Shown one piece after another: positions 8,885 through 16,989 of a stretch of DNA of 64,000 nt; position 1 is the stretch's first letter, and every line of letters starts with the position of its first letter. The stretch lies in contig NZ_WQNH01000007.1 in assembly GCF_009812055.1 (NCBI RefSeq), positions 1 through 64,000 of the forward strand, read 5' to 3'. The notes under the pieces were generated by a model that was given only the letters and a program-made list of their open reading frames with translations, did no database searches and was not told the DNA's origin. Source of the DNA: Chelativorans xinjiangensis. GTDB lineage: Bacteria > Pseudomonadota > Alphaproteobacteria > Rhizobiales > Rhizobiaceae. A program made the translations under genes and the position numbers.

Positions 8885-9784
8885 TCATAACATATTTGCG
8901 GCAGATTTGCCCTTCCAGGCGCCCGCCTCCCACATCGCCTCCAGCGCCTTGCGGAAATCCGGGTAGTGCAGACGGTAGCCGGATTCCTTCAGTTTCCGGT
9001 TCGAAGCGCGCTTGCACTCGGCATAGAAGGAGCGGGCCATGGGGCTCATATCCGCATCCTCGAAGGCGATTTCCGGCGGCGGCTCGACGCCCATCAGTCG
9101 CGCTGCATAGGCGACGACGTCTTGTGGTGGCGCCGGCTCATCGTCGGTGACGTTGTAGATGCCGCCGGCGGGCGCCTGCATCAGGTGGCGCAGGGCGCCG
9201 GCGATGTCGGCCACGTGGATGCGGTTGAAGACCTGACCGGGCTTGACGATGCGCCTGGCGGTGCCGGCGGCGAGGTTGACGAAGGCGTTGCGGCCGGGAC
9301 CGTAGATGCCCGAAAGCCGCAGAATGGCGACCGGTATCCCCGCCTCCCGGGAAAACGCCATCCACGCCTTTTCCGCATCGAGACGCCACCTGGAGCGCCG
9401 CGAGGTTGGCCGGCATTCGCTTTCCTCATCCACCCAGGCCCCGCCATGGTCGCCGTAGACGCCAACGGTGGAGAGATAGCCCACCCACTCGAGCGCCGGC
9501 ATCGTGCCGGCAGCGGCCGCCCGCAGATCGGTGAGAACCGGGTCGCCGTTTTCGTCCGGTGCGATCGAGACGAGGAGGTGGGTCGTCGTGCGCAGGGCTT
9601 CGAGGATGCCGGCGCCGAGACCTTTGCCGGTATAGACAAAGGGACCGATGCCCTTTCCGGCGAGGATGGCGGCTTTCTCCGCGCTGCGCGTGGTCCCGCC
9701 GATGAAGGGTGCCTCGCCGGCGATCTCCCGTGCGAAGGCTTGTGCCGAGTAGCCGGCGCCGAAGATGAAGACTCGCGCGCTCAT
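8885..9784 (-). CDS. NAD(P)-binding SDR epimerase-like protein (YeeZ type)
   Basis: The 299-residue protein begins with a Rossmann motif FIFGAGYSAQAFA. It continues through the YLSTVGVYGDHGG segment typical of extended SDR epimerases, RLSGIYGPGRN, and NVTDDEPAPPQDV. It resembles the YeeZ-like group, whose substrate is unknown. The start at 9784 overlaps the stop of the TsaE/phosphotransferase gene as ATGA, giving translational coupling. In many relatives the gene after TsaE/APH is a MurU-type nucleotidyltransferase; here this epimerase takes the place. Confidence 0.88.
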   Translation of the reverse strand: MSARVFIFGAGYSAQAFAREIAGEAPFIGGTTRSAEKAAILAGKGIGPFVYTGKGLGAGILEALRTTTHLLVSIAPDENGDPVLTDLRAAAAGTMPALEWVGYLSTVGVYGDHGGAWVDEESECRPTSRRSRWRLDAEKAWMAFSREAGIPVAILRLSGIYGPGRNAFVNLAAGTARRIVKPGQVFNRIHVADIAGALRHLMQAPAGGIYNVTDDEPAPPQDVVAYAARLMGVEPPPEIAFEDADMSPMARSFYAECKRASNRKLKESGYRLHYPDFRKALEAMWEAGAWKGKSAANML

Positions 9785-11289
9785 TCCGCCTCGTCCTCCA
9801 GAAAACCGTGCTCGCCGTAGAAGGCCCGCAGCTCTTCCAGCGCGGGATGGGCAAACACCCTTCTTAGATAGGCGCGAATGCGCGGCAGGTGGTGCAGATA
9901 GCCGGGCTTGCCGTCGCGCTGGGCAAGCCGCACGAAGATGCCGAGCAGCTTGGTGTTGCGCTGGGCGGCGGTGATGGCATAGGCCTCTTCGAAGGCGGCG
10001 CGGTCGAAGCTTGGGGCACGGCGGGCATCGCAATAGGCGTCCACCACCGCGCGCTCCAGCGCCTCGGGAATGTCCGCCCGCGCGTCGAGGGCGAGCGAGG
10101 CGACGTCGTAGGCGCCGGGGCCGAAGACGGCATCCTGAACGTCGACGAGGCCGAGACGCGCCAGGCCCTTCTCCTCCTCGCGCCAGATAATGTTGGGCGA
10201 GTGGAAATCGCGCAGCACCAGGCTTTGCTCGCTGGCCTCGAGACGGGCGAACAGCGACGACCAGAGACGCCCGAACGCCTGCCGCTCGGCCTGGTTCGCC
10301 GCGCGGCCCTTCACATGGGGCAGATACCAGTCGAGCAGGAGTTCCGTCTCGATGCCGAGTGCCGCGGGGTCGTAGGGCGGCGGGGCGTAGTCGACGCCCT
10401 CGGCGACGGGGAACCGCTCGGGCCACGAGCGCTCGTGCAGCGCTGCGAGCAGGCGGGCGGCGCCCAGATATCGCTCGGGGATGGGGGCGCCGCCGGTGGC
10501 GACGAAATGCTCATCGCCCAGATGCTCGATCAGGAGGAGGCCCTGGTCGAGGTCTTGCGTGTGGATGCGCGGTGTGAAGAAGCCGGCCGCGCGTAAGCCC
10601 CTCGCCACGCCGACGAAGGCCGTTACCGACTGGGCGAGGTGGGCGATGCGGCTATAGGGCAGGCCGTCGCGGACGACCGGCTCGTCGTGCCGTTCGGGCG
10701 CGTCCATGAGGATGAGCCTCTCTCCGCGCGCGGTGGTGATCGTCTCGTAGGCGCGAACGGAGGCATCGCCCAGAAGGAAGGTCCGCCGGGCGCCGGCGTG
10801 GCCGGAAGCGTCGAGGAACTCCCTGATGGCGAAGGAGCGGGCGATGCGCGCGCGGGCTTCGTCCGGTGCGGCGATCTCGACCTCGCGCCCGTCGCCGCGC
10901 TCGTGCAACGTGATGCGGATCGCAGTTTGGAAGGCGCCGGGCGCGCGCTCGGGCCATTCCACCAGCGCTATGCCTTCGGCAACCGCTTCGGCCAGCCCCA
11001 GCTCTTCCAGCTCCTCCGGCGCGGAGAGGCGGTAGAGGTCGAAATGATGGGCGGGGATGCGCAGGGCGTAGCTTTGCGCCAGGGTGAAGGTGGGGCTCGG
11101 CACGTCGAGAGCGAGATCGTCGGCAAGCGCGCGGATGATAGCGCGGGCGAGCGTTGTCTTGCCCATGCCGAGGTCGCCGTGAAGGGCCGCCACATCACCC
11201 GGCCTGAGAGCGATCGCCAGATCCTCGCCCAGCCGATTGGTCGCCTGCTCGTCCGGCAGAATACGCGCGAGGGGTTTGGGCGCCGTCAT
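9781..11289 (-). CDS. tsaE: TsaE - aminoglycoside phosphotransferase-like fusion
   Basis: This two-domain protein of 502 residues has at its N-terminus (about 10-150) TsaE, the ATPase of the t6A37 tRNA-modification complex, with Walker A GDLGMGKTT, PSPTFTL, and LVEWPERA. The C-terminal part (about 165-490) is an APH-type kinase with the catalytic loop DFHSPNI and the metal site VDVQDAVFGPGAYD. The kinase half resembles AmgK, which phosphorylates N-acetylmuramic acid and GlcNAc at the anomeric position in cell-wall recycling. The fusion is known in this order. It starts 9 nt after divL and overlaps the following epimerase by 4 nt, so all belong to one transcription unit. No MurU partner is nearby. 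Confidence 0.92.
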   Translation of the reverse strand: MTAPKPLARILPDEQATNRLGEDLAIALRPGDVAALHGDLGMGKTTLARAIIRALADDLALDVPSPTFTLAQSYALRIPAHHFDLYRLSAPEELEELGLAEAVAEGIALVEWPERAPGAFQTAIRITLHERGDGREVEIAAPDEARARIARSFAIREFLDASGHAGARRTFLLGDASVRAYETITTARGERLILMDAPERHDEPVVRDGLPYSRIAHLAQSVTAFVGVARGLRAAGFFTPRIHTQDLDQGLLLIEHLGDEHFVATGGAPIPERYLGAARLLAALHERSWPERFPVAEGVDYAPPPYDPAALGIETELLLDWYLPHVKGRAANQAERQAFGRLWSSLFARLEASEQSLVLRDFHSPNIIWREEEKGLARLGLVDVQDAVFGPGAYDVASLALDARADIPEALERAVVDAYCDARRAPSFDRAAFEEAYAITAAQRNTKLLGIFVRLAQRDGKPGYLHHLPRIRAYLRRVFAHPALEELRAFYGEHGFLEDEAE

Positions 11290-11298
11290 AAAGGCCGT

Positions 11299-13758
11299 TT
11301 ATTCCGCCGCGGCGCGCACGCCCGTAGGCGCCAAGGGGAACCGGCAGGTGACAGCCGTGCCGTGGCCCTTGCCGGTATCGATCTCCACCTCGCCGCCGTG
11401 CAGCTCGACGAAGCTCTTGACGATAGAGAGCCCCAGGCCGGCGCCGCGGCGGCGCCCGCCCTTGCCGCTCGGCTCGAAGCGCCTGAAGATGGCTGCGAAC
11501 ACCTCCGGCGACATGCCCGGGCCGTCGTCGTGGACGCGGAATTCCACGCCCTTGCCGTTCTGGCGGGCGGTCAGCGTGATGTTGCCTTTCTCGGGTGCGT
11601 AGTTCGCGGCGTTGCTCAACAGGTTGTAGAGAATCTGGCGGATGCGGTTCTCGTCGGCGTGGAAGGCGACGGGCGCTTCGTCCAGCTCGATATCCAGAGT
11701 GATGTCATGCTCGCGCAAGCGCTCGCTCACGAGGTCCGCCGCCGCCTTCACTGTCGGGCGGATCTCCACCTCGCCGATCTCCAGCTCCATGATGCCGGCG
11801 TCGACCGTGGCCAGATCGAGGATGTCGTTGACGACGGTGAGAAGCAGCGAGGACGACGATCCGATATGGTCGACATATTCGCGCTGGCGTTGGCTGAGGG
11901 GCCCCGTCGTCTCCAGCGCCAGGAGCTCGGTGAAGCCGATGATGTTGGTGAGCGGCGAACGCAACTCATAGGAAACGTGCTGTACGAAGTCGTTCTTCAG
12001 CTTGTCCGCTTTCTCCAGCGCCTCGTTCTTCTCCTTCAGCGCGCGCTCGACGTTCACGCTGTCGGTCACGTCGACGAAGGTCATCATCACCTGACCGTTG
12101 GGCAGGTGGACGATGGCGTAGTGGAGGATGGTGCCGGTGGTCAGCTCGATACGACCGTTGCTGTCGCGCCGCTCGTCGTCGAAGCCGGTCACCGCGGCGA
12201 CGAAAGCATCCCACGGGCTGGGCTTGGCCACTGCATCGCAGACCGCCTTGAGAGCCGAGATATGGGTGTCGCCTTCCACCAGCTCGCCGGGGATGCCCCA
12301 AAGGGTGCGGAAGGCGGGGTTCGACAGGCGCAGACGGCCGTCCGACCCGAAGACCGCGACCCCTTCGGCCAGATTGTCCAGCGTCTCGCTCTGCACCTGG
12401 ACGGCAGCGTTGTAGCGGCTTTCCAGGTCGATCTTCTCCGTCAGGTTCTCGAACACCCAGGTGACGCCGCCCTTGGGCTGCGGATTGGCGATGACGCGGA
12501 TTGTGCGGCCGTCGGGCAGGTGCCACCAGTACTCCTGCGGTTCCACTGCCCGATAGGCGGAAAGAAGCTGCTCCTTCCAGCGCCGCCATTCGGGCTGCTC
12601 TGCCAGCTTGCCCTCACTGCGCAGGCGGTCGAGCAGCAGCGCATTCTCCGGCCCGCCGGCGAGGAAGGCGGCATCGAGGCCCCACAATTTCTGGAAGGCC
12701 TGGTTGTGGAACTTCAGCTTCTGCTCGGCATCGAAGATGGCGACCGCCGTGTTGAGCTGGTCCAGCGTGTCGGCGTGGCTCTGCACGGTGCTCTCGTATT
12801 CGCGCCGCAGCGCGTCGAGCTCGCTGGTGTCCAGGGCAAGGCCGGCGCTGCCGTTGCGGCCGGCGAAATCCGTGACCATGAACAGGCGCCGGTCGCCACC
12901 GACCACGGTGGAGAGCTCCTCGCTGAACACCGCCTCCTGCAGGTGGTGCTGATTGAGCGCCGCGCGGGCGGGTGTCGGCAGGAATTCGTGTCCGTCGCGC
13001 ACCGCCGCGTCCACGCCCTCGGCCTCGACCGAACGCGCGTAGGCGGCGTTGACCCACTTCAACTTTCCCGCCTCGTCGCGCAGCCAGAAAGGCATGTCTA
13101 GTGCGTTGACGAGACCGAGAATGTTTTCGTGGTCGGCATGCAAGCGCTCGTGCGCGAGCTTCAGCCTGGCGTGCTCGGCCTGGGCCGCGGAGAGCGAGGA
13201 AAAGCGGATGACCGCATGAAGGGCGGACTTGCGCCCCTGCACCTCGATGAGGACGCCGGCGCTCGTCTCGGCCACGAGGTCGAAGCCGGTCCCCTTGTCG
13301 CGCAAGGCCTCCACGGCGCGGTCGAGCGCGGAGGCGGATTTCGGCATCAGCCAGCGGCCGAAGGCAAGGAATGTGCTGCGCTCGCGCGGGGCGCCGGTTT
13401 CGGCCGGCAGCTCCCCGGCGACGGAAGGGCGACCGCCGTCACCTGGCCAGACGACGACCCTCTGATCCTTCAGATTGAGAAGGGCTTCGGAGCGCGACAG
13501 GGCGCCGGAAAGCTCACCGACCCGCGTCCTGAGCTCGGCATTTTCGGCGGAGATGCGGGCGCGCTGGCGAATGAGCCAGATGGCCGACAGAAGCGCCGCC
13601 CCCATAACGCCGGCAAAGATGGAAAGCTGGATGACCTGGAGCGTATCGACCGAAATGCTGCCCAACGGCAGATTGATCGTCTGCTGCGCTGCCGCGCCAC
13701 TCCCCGTCATCGCCGTATAGGCAAGAATTGGCAGCGACACGCGTGCAAACCGCCCCAT
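11299..13758 (-). CDS. divL: DivL-type PAS sensor kinase with Tyr in the H-box
   Basis: The protein is about 819 residues from the start used here. An N-terminal secretion-like segment and a membrane helix (IQLSIFAGVMGAALLSAIWLI) are followed by a region with several PAS-like domains, then a dimerisation domain and an HATPase domain. The H-box reads HVSYELRSPLTN: a Tyr (codon 11968-11970) replaces the usual phosphoacceptor His. This is the hallmark of DivL, the cell-cycle protein that controls CckA and so CtrA in Caulobacter. ATPase motifs are intact (N-box NAANYAPEKG, DDGPGM, GAGLGLSI). The start at 13758 gives a clean signal/anchor; an alternative ATG at 13830 has a better ribosome site (gagagga). 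It is followed by tsaE after 9 nt. Confidence 0.85.
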   Translation of the reverse strand: MGRFARVSLPILAYTAMTGSGAAAQQTINLPLGSISVDTLQVIQLSIFAGVMGAALLSAIWLIRQRARISAENAELRTRVGELSGALSRSEALLNLKDQRVVVWPGDGGRPSVAGELPAETGAPRERSTFLAFGRWLMPKSASALDRAVEALRDKGTGFDLVAETSAGVLIEVQGRKSALHAVIRFSSLSAAQAEHARLKLAHERLHADHENILGLVNALDMPFWLRDEAGKLKWVNAAYARSVEAEGVDAAVRDGHEFLPTPARAALNQHHLQEAVFSEELSTVVGGDRRLFMVTDFAGRNGSAGLALDTSELDALRREYESTVQSHADTLDQLNTAVAIFDAEQKLKFHNQAFQKLWGLDAAFLAGGPENALLLDRLRSEGKLAEQPEWRRWKEQLLSAYRAVEPQEYWWHLPDGRTIRVIANPQPKGGVTWVFENLTEKIDLESRYNAAVQVQSETLDNLAEGVAVFGSDGRLRLSNPAFRTLWGIPGELVEGDTHISALKAVCDAVAKPSPWDAFVAAVTGFDDERRDSNGRIELTTGTILHYAIVHLPNGQVMMTFVDVTDSVNVERALKEKNEALEKADKLKNDFVQHVSYELRSPLTNIIGFTELLALETTGPLSQRQREYVDHIGSSSSLLLTVVNDILDLATVDAGIMELEIGEVEIRPTVKAAADLVSERLREHDITLDIELDEAPVAFHADENRIRQILYNLLSNAANYAPEKGNITLTARQNGKGVEFRVHDDGPGMSPEVFAAIFRRFEPSGKGGRRRGAGLGLSIVKSFVELHGGEVEIDTGKGHGTAVTCRFPLAPTGVRAAAE

Positions 13759-13954
13759 CCCGCAGCCACATCCTTTCCTACGGGCCAGATGCCCAGAAGC
13801 CCCGCCGCAAAGCGGGTCCAGCCCCGGCATGCCTTGTTCCTCTCCGCCGCATGATCTCCAAGACCGCCCGATCCGCGCCGAACGCAGGCACATCGGCGCC
13901 CCTCGAATCAGTGCACTGTACCCGGTGAGCGAATCCGGGTGAAGAAGCAAGCGC

Positions 13955-13994
13955 GACAAAAATAATGCCGGGCTCTGAGACCAGAGCCCGGCAC
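13955..13994 (-). terminator. Rho-independent terminator of ahcY
   Basis: A perfect 12-bp stem (13966-13977 with 13982-13993, arms tgccgggctctg and cagagcccggca) with a 4-nt loop is followed on the minus strand by ttattttt. It lies 30 nt after the ahcY stop. The hairpin is strong and separates ahcY from divL, which therefore needs its own promoter in 13759-13965. Confidence 0.9.
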
Positions 13995-14023
13995 CCAATA
14001 TATTGTGTTGTTCTTTTAATAGA

Positions 14024-15421
14024 TCAGTATCTGTAGTGGTCCGGCTTGAAAGGACCTTGCGGGCTGACGCCGATATAGGCGGCTTGCTCGGGCGAAAGCT
14101 CGGTCAGCTTGGCGCCCAGCTTGCCGAGATGCAGGCGCGCCACCTTCTCATCCAGATGCTTGGGCAGCACATAAACCTGGTTCTCGTACTGGCCAGGACG
14201 CGCCCACAGCTCGATCTGCGCCAGCACCTGGTTGGTGAAGGAGGCGGACATGACGAAGCTGGGATGGCCGGTGGCGTTGCCGAGGTTGAGCAGGCGGCCT
14301 TCCGACAGGAGGATGATCCTCTTGCCGTCGGGAAATTCGATCATGTCGACCTGCGGCTTGATGTTGTTCCATTTGAAGTTGCGCAGGGCGGAGACCTGAA
14401 TCTCGTTGTCGAAATGGCCGATGTTGCCGAGGATGGTCATGTCCTTCATCTGGCGCATCTGGTCGAGCGAGATGACATCCTTGTTGCCGGTGGCGGTGAT
14501 GATGATGTCGGCGGTGGGGATGGCTTCCTCCAGCGTCACCACCTCGAAGCCGTCCATCGCCGCCTGCAGGGCGCAGATGGGGTCGGCCTCGGTGACCTTG
14601 ACGCGGGCGCCGGCGCCAATCAGCGACTGGGCGCACCCCTTGCCGACGTCGCCATAGCCGCAGACGACGGCCACCTTGCCGGCCATCATCACGTCGGTGG
14701 CGCGGCGGATGCCGTCGACCAGCGACTCCTTGCAGCCGTACTTGTTGTCGAATTTCGACTTGGTGACGGAATCGTTCACGTTGATCGCGGGGAAGGGCAG
14801 AAGGCCCTTCTTCTGGAGCTGGTAGAGCCGGTTGACGCCGGTGGTCGTCTCCTCCGTCACGCCGCGGATGGCGTCCCGCTGGCGGGTGAAGAAGCCGGGC
14901 GTCTCGGCCAGGCGCTTCTTGATCTGCGCGAAGAGGATCTCCTCTTCCTCGTTGCCGGGATTGGACAGGACGTCCTCTCCGGCCTCGGCGCGGGCGCCGA
15001 GAAGGATGTACATCGTGGCGTCGCCGCCATCGTCGAGGATCATGTTGGAGGGCTCGCCGTCCGGCCACTGGAAGATCCGGTCCGTGTAGGCCCAGTAGTC
15101 TTCCAGCGTCTCGCCCTTGACGGCAAAGACCGGCGTGCCGGTCTCGGCGATGGCGGCAGCCGCATGATCCTGGGTGGAGAAGATGTTGCAGGAGGCCCAG
15201 CGCACCTCGGCCCCCAGCGCCTTCAGCGTCTCGATGAGGACCGCTGTCTGAATGGTCATGTGGAGCGAGCCGGTGATGCGGGCGCCCTTCAACGGCTGCT
15301 TGTCGCCGAATTCCTCGCGACAGGCCATCAGGCCCGGCATTTCTGTCTCGGCGATCTCGATCTCCTTGCGGCCCCACGGGGCAAGGGAAATATCGGCAAC
15401 GATATAATCGGTGGCTGCCAT
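14024..15421 (-). CDS. ahcY: Adenosylhomocysteinase
   Basis: AhcY hydrolyses S-adenosylhomocysteine to adenosine and homocysteine in the methyl cycle, using tightly bound NAD. The protein of 465 residues shows the family markers: [25 protein letters not shown], the NAD motif [21 protein letters not shown], and the C-terminal signature KPDHYRY. The length is right for the longer bacterial form. It follows the PTS gene pair on the same strand after a gap of about 145 nt, and ends in a strong terminator. I looked for a recognisable SAH riboswitch upstream and did not see one. Confidence 0.98.
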   Translation of the reverse strand: MAATDYIVADISLAPWGRKEIEIAETEMPGLMACREEFGDKQPLKGARITGSLHMTIQTAVLIETLKALGAEVRWASCNIFSTQDHAAAAIAETGTPVFAVKGETLEDYWAYTDRIFQWPDGEPSNMILDDGGDATMYILLGARAEAGEDVLSNPGNEEEEILFAQIKKRLAETPGFFTRQRDAIRGVTEETTTGVNRLYQLQKKGLLPFPAINVNDSVTKSKFDNKYGCKESLVDGIRRATDVMMAGKVAVVCGYGDVGKGCAQSLIGAGARVKVTEADPICALQAAMDGFEVVTLEEAIPTADIIITATGNKDVISLDQMRQMKDMTILGNIGHFDNEIQVSALRNFKWNNIKPQVDMIEFPDGKRIILLSEGRLLNLGNATGHPSFVMSASFTNQVLAQIELWARPGQYENQVYVLPKHLDEKVARLHLGKLGAKLTELSPEQAAYIGVSPQGPFKPDHYRY

Positions 15422-15566
15422 CTGCTTCAGCTCCAGCTCGAAACGATCTTCACGCCGCGGAAAACGACGGGCGCAGGTTTCGGGCCTGACTAGCAGATCG
15501 CGCGGCGGGCGACAATGAAATATAAAGAAATCTTTATGCGTGCATGTCGTGCGGACGCATGGTGCC

Positions 15567-15872
15567 CTAACTCTCCTCGCCGAAGCGGCTGGCGATCAGC
15601 TCTCCCAGGGCATGCATGACGGCGGCCGCCTCGGGGCCGCGCGCGCTTATCCTGATGTAGCAGCCGGGCGTGGCAGCCAGCATCATCAAACCCATGATCG
15701 AGGTGCCACCGATGGCGATGCCGTCCTTTTCCACGGTCACCTCGGCGTCATAGCTGCCGACGAGCTGGACGAACTTGGCAGAAGCGCGGGCGTGCAGGCC
15801 GCGCTGGTTGACGATGGCAAAGTCACGCGTGACGACATCGTCCTTGGGGGGTTTGGTCGGCGTGATGCTCAT
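15567..15872 (-). CDS. ptsH: HPr family phosphocarrier protein
   Basis: HPr is the small phosphocarrier of the phosphotransferase system. In this order it serves regulation rather than sugar uptake. The protein of 101 residues has the active-site His27 in RGLHARAS and the regulatory Ser58 in GGTSIMGLM, the residue phosphorylated by HprK. About 12 extra residues precede the usual start of the fold. The ATG overlaps the stop of the EIIA gene (ATGA). Both phosphorylation sites are intact, which fits the presence of hprK nearby. Confidence 0.95.
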   Translation of the reverse strand: MSITPTKPPKDDVVTRDFAIVNQRGLHARASAKFVQLVGSYDAEVTVEKDGIAIGGTSIMGLMMLAATPGCYIRISARGPEAAAVMHALGELIASRFGEES

Positions 15873-16270
15873 TTGCCGTTGAGCACCTGGCTCGCCACGT
15901 TGATGTATTTTCGGCCGGCGGTCTGCGCCTCTTCCAGCGCCAGCACCATGTCGTTGCCGGCGCGCACGCTGGACAGCTTGATGAGCATCGGCAGGTTCAT
16001 GCCGGCGACGACCTCGACACGGCCGGCATCCATGACCGATATGGCAAGGTTCGACGGCGTGCCGCCAAACATATCGGTGAGGATGATGACGCCGGCGCCT
16101 GTGTCGGCGCGGCTGACGGCGTCGACGATATCGCGGCGGCGCTGCTCCATGTCGTCCTCGGCGCCGATGGAGACGGTTTCGAGGTTTTCCTGGGGGCCGA
16201 CGACATGCTCGACCGCATGGCGGAACTCTTCCGCCAGCCGGCCGTGCGTGACAAGGACGATGCCGATCAT
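15869..16270 (-). CDS. manX: PTS mannose-family EIIA component
   Basis: The 133-residue protein is a stand-alone EIIA of the mannose family, with the phospho-accepting His9 in GIVLVTHGRLAEEF, and later TDMFGGTPSN and AGMNLPML. In alphaproteobacteria that lack a sugar-transporting PTS permease, such an EIIA receives phosphate from HPr and acts as a regulator. The start at 16270 is used because the His motif begins immediately and a ggcggga site precedes it. It is translationally coupled to ptsH. No EI gene (ptsP) is present in the window. Confidence 0.93.
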   Translation of the reverse strand: MIGIVLVTHGRLAEEFRHAVEHVVGPQENLETVSIGAEDDMEQRRRDIVDAVSRADTGAGVIILTDMFGGTPSNLAISVMDAGRVEVVAGMNLPMLIKLSSVRAGNDMVLALEEAQTAGRKYINVASQVLNGK

Positions 16271-16464
16271 CGGGTTCCCGCCTTGCATCGGCACCGCGCC
16301 GCGTCATTGCGCCGGGCGGTCCGCCCCCTGTATGCGCGCTTCGAGGCTGTCACACTGTCACTCCGTCCAAATGGCTTACCCGATGCGCAATGTCCGCTAT
16401 CATCCAGCGGTTATCCAGCGATCGGGTTCACCGTTGCCCGACTGCCTCACGATACGAGCGCTAT

Positions 16465-16491
16465 CTTGTCAACGCACAAAGCGTTGACAAG
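16465..16491. promoter_or_regulatory. Perfect 11-bp inverted repeat between hprK and manX
   Basis: Arms cttgtcaacgc (16465-16475) and gcgttgacaag (16481-16491) flank a 5-nt loop. Each arm contains a TTGACA-like element on one strand. It lies 49 nt after the hprK stop and about 195 nt before the manX start. There is no T-run on either side, so it does not look like a standard terminator. It could be an operator or an RNA hairpin. Confidence 0.45.
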
Positions 16492-16539
16492 CCCAAAACT
16501 GCCACGTTTTGACGGATTTTTGACGTCGAAACTCCCTTC

Positions 16540-16986
16540 TCAGCCGAACGGCGGCAGGGAGAGACGTGCCGCGATGGCGAAAACCGCGCCTTCGGCATCG
16601 TGCTCGGCAAGCTCCAGGCATGGCAGCGTGACGCCTTGCAGCGACATCTGCTCGTCCCCCTTAACGCGCGGTGCGGCCTCGGCCGCCACCAGCCGCACCA
16701 CCAGATCGATCACCGCACGTGGCTCATGCGGCGTGCGGGCGGGACCGAAGCCGCGCGCCTCCACCAGGCCGCAGATCGTCTCGGGCGCACGGCCGATCAC
16801 ACGCCCGGCCGCGGCGGAGAGAAACACCTGGTCATCCGCGACGAGCCCTGAGAAGCGCCCACGGGCGGCGCAATAGGCCATGAGCGCCAGCGCCAACCTG
16901 GTCTTCCCGGAGCCGGACCGGCCGGTGACGAGGACGCCGCTTTCGCCGGCGATAACCAGGCTGCCGTGGCGGTTCGCCGGGGCCAC
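16540..16986 (-). CDS. hprK: HPr kinase/phosphorylase, short form
   Basis: HprK phosphorylates or dephosphorylates HPr at its regulatory serine. The 148-residue protein consists only of the C-terminal catalytic domain, as usual in alphaproteobacteria: Walker A GRSGSGKT, LVADDQV with the catalytic acidic residues, and GLVEARGFG, the HprK signature region. The GTG at 16986 starts the frame 3 nt after the chvG stop, so the gene is probably co-transcribed with the two-component system, as in other rhizobia. This links envelope or acid signalling by ChvG-ChvI with the PTS regulators. Confidence 0.93.
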   Translation of the reverse strand: MAPANRHGSLVIAGESGVLVTGRSGSGKTRLALALMAYCAARGRFSGLVADDQVFLSAAAGRVIGRAPETICGLVEARGFGPARTPHEPRAVIDLVVRLVAAEAAPRVKGDEQMSLQGVTLPCLELAEHDAEGAVFAIAARLSLPPFG

Positions 16987-16989
16987 CGG

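Noticed and set aside
10639-13101. Open frame of 820 codons on the plus strand
   Set aside because: It runs antisense to the tsaE fusion and divL, whose motifs are unmistakable. The sequence is repetitive Val/Gly/Arg/His-rich, typical of a shadow frame.
15422-15566. Possible SAH riboswitch before ahcY
   Set aside because: I could not find the expected conserved core or pseudoknot; only ordinary sequence is visible.
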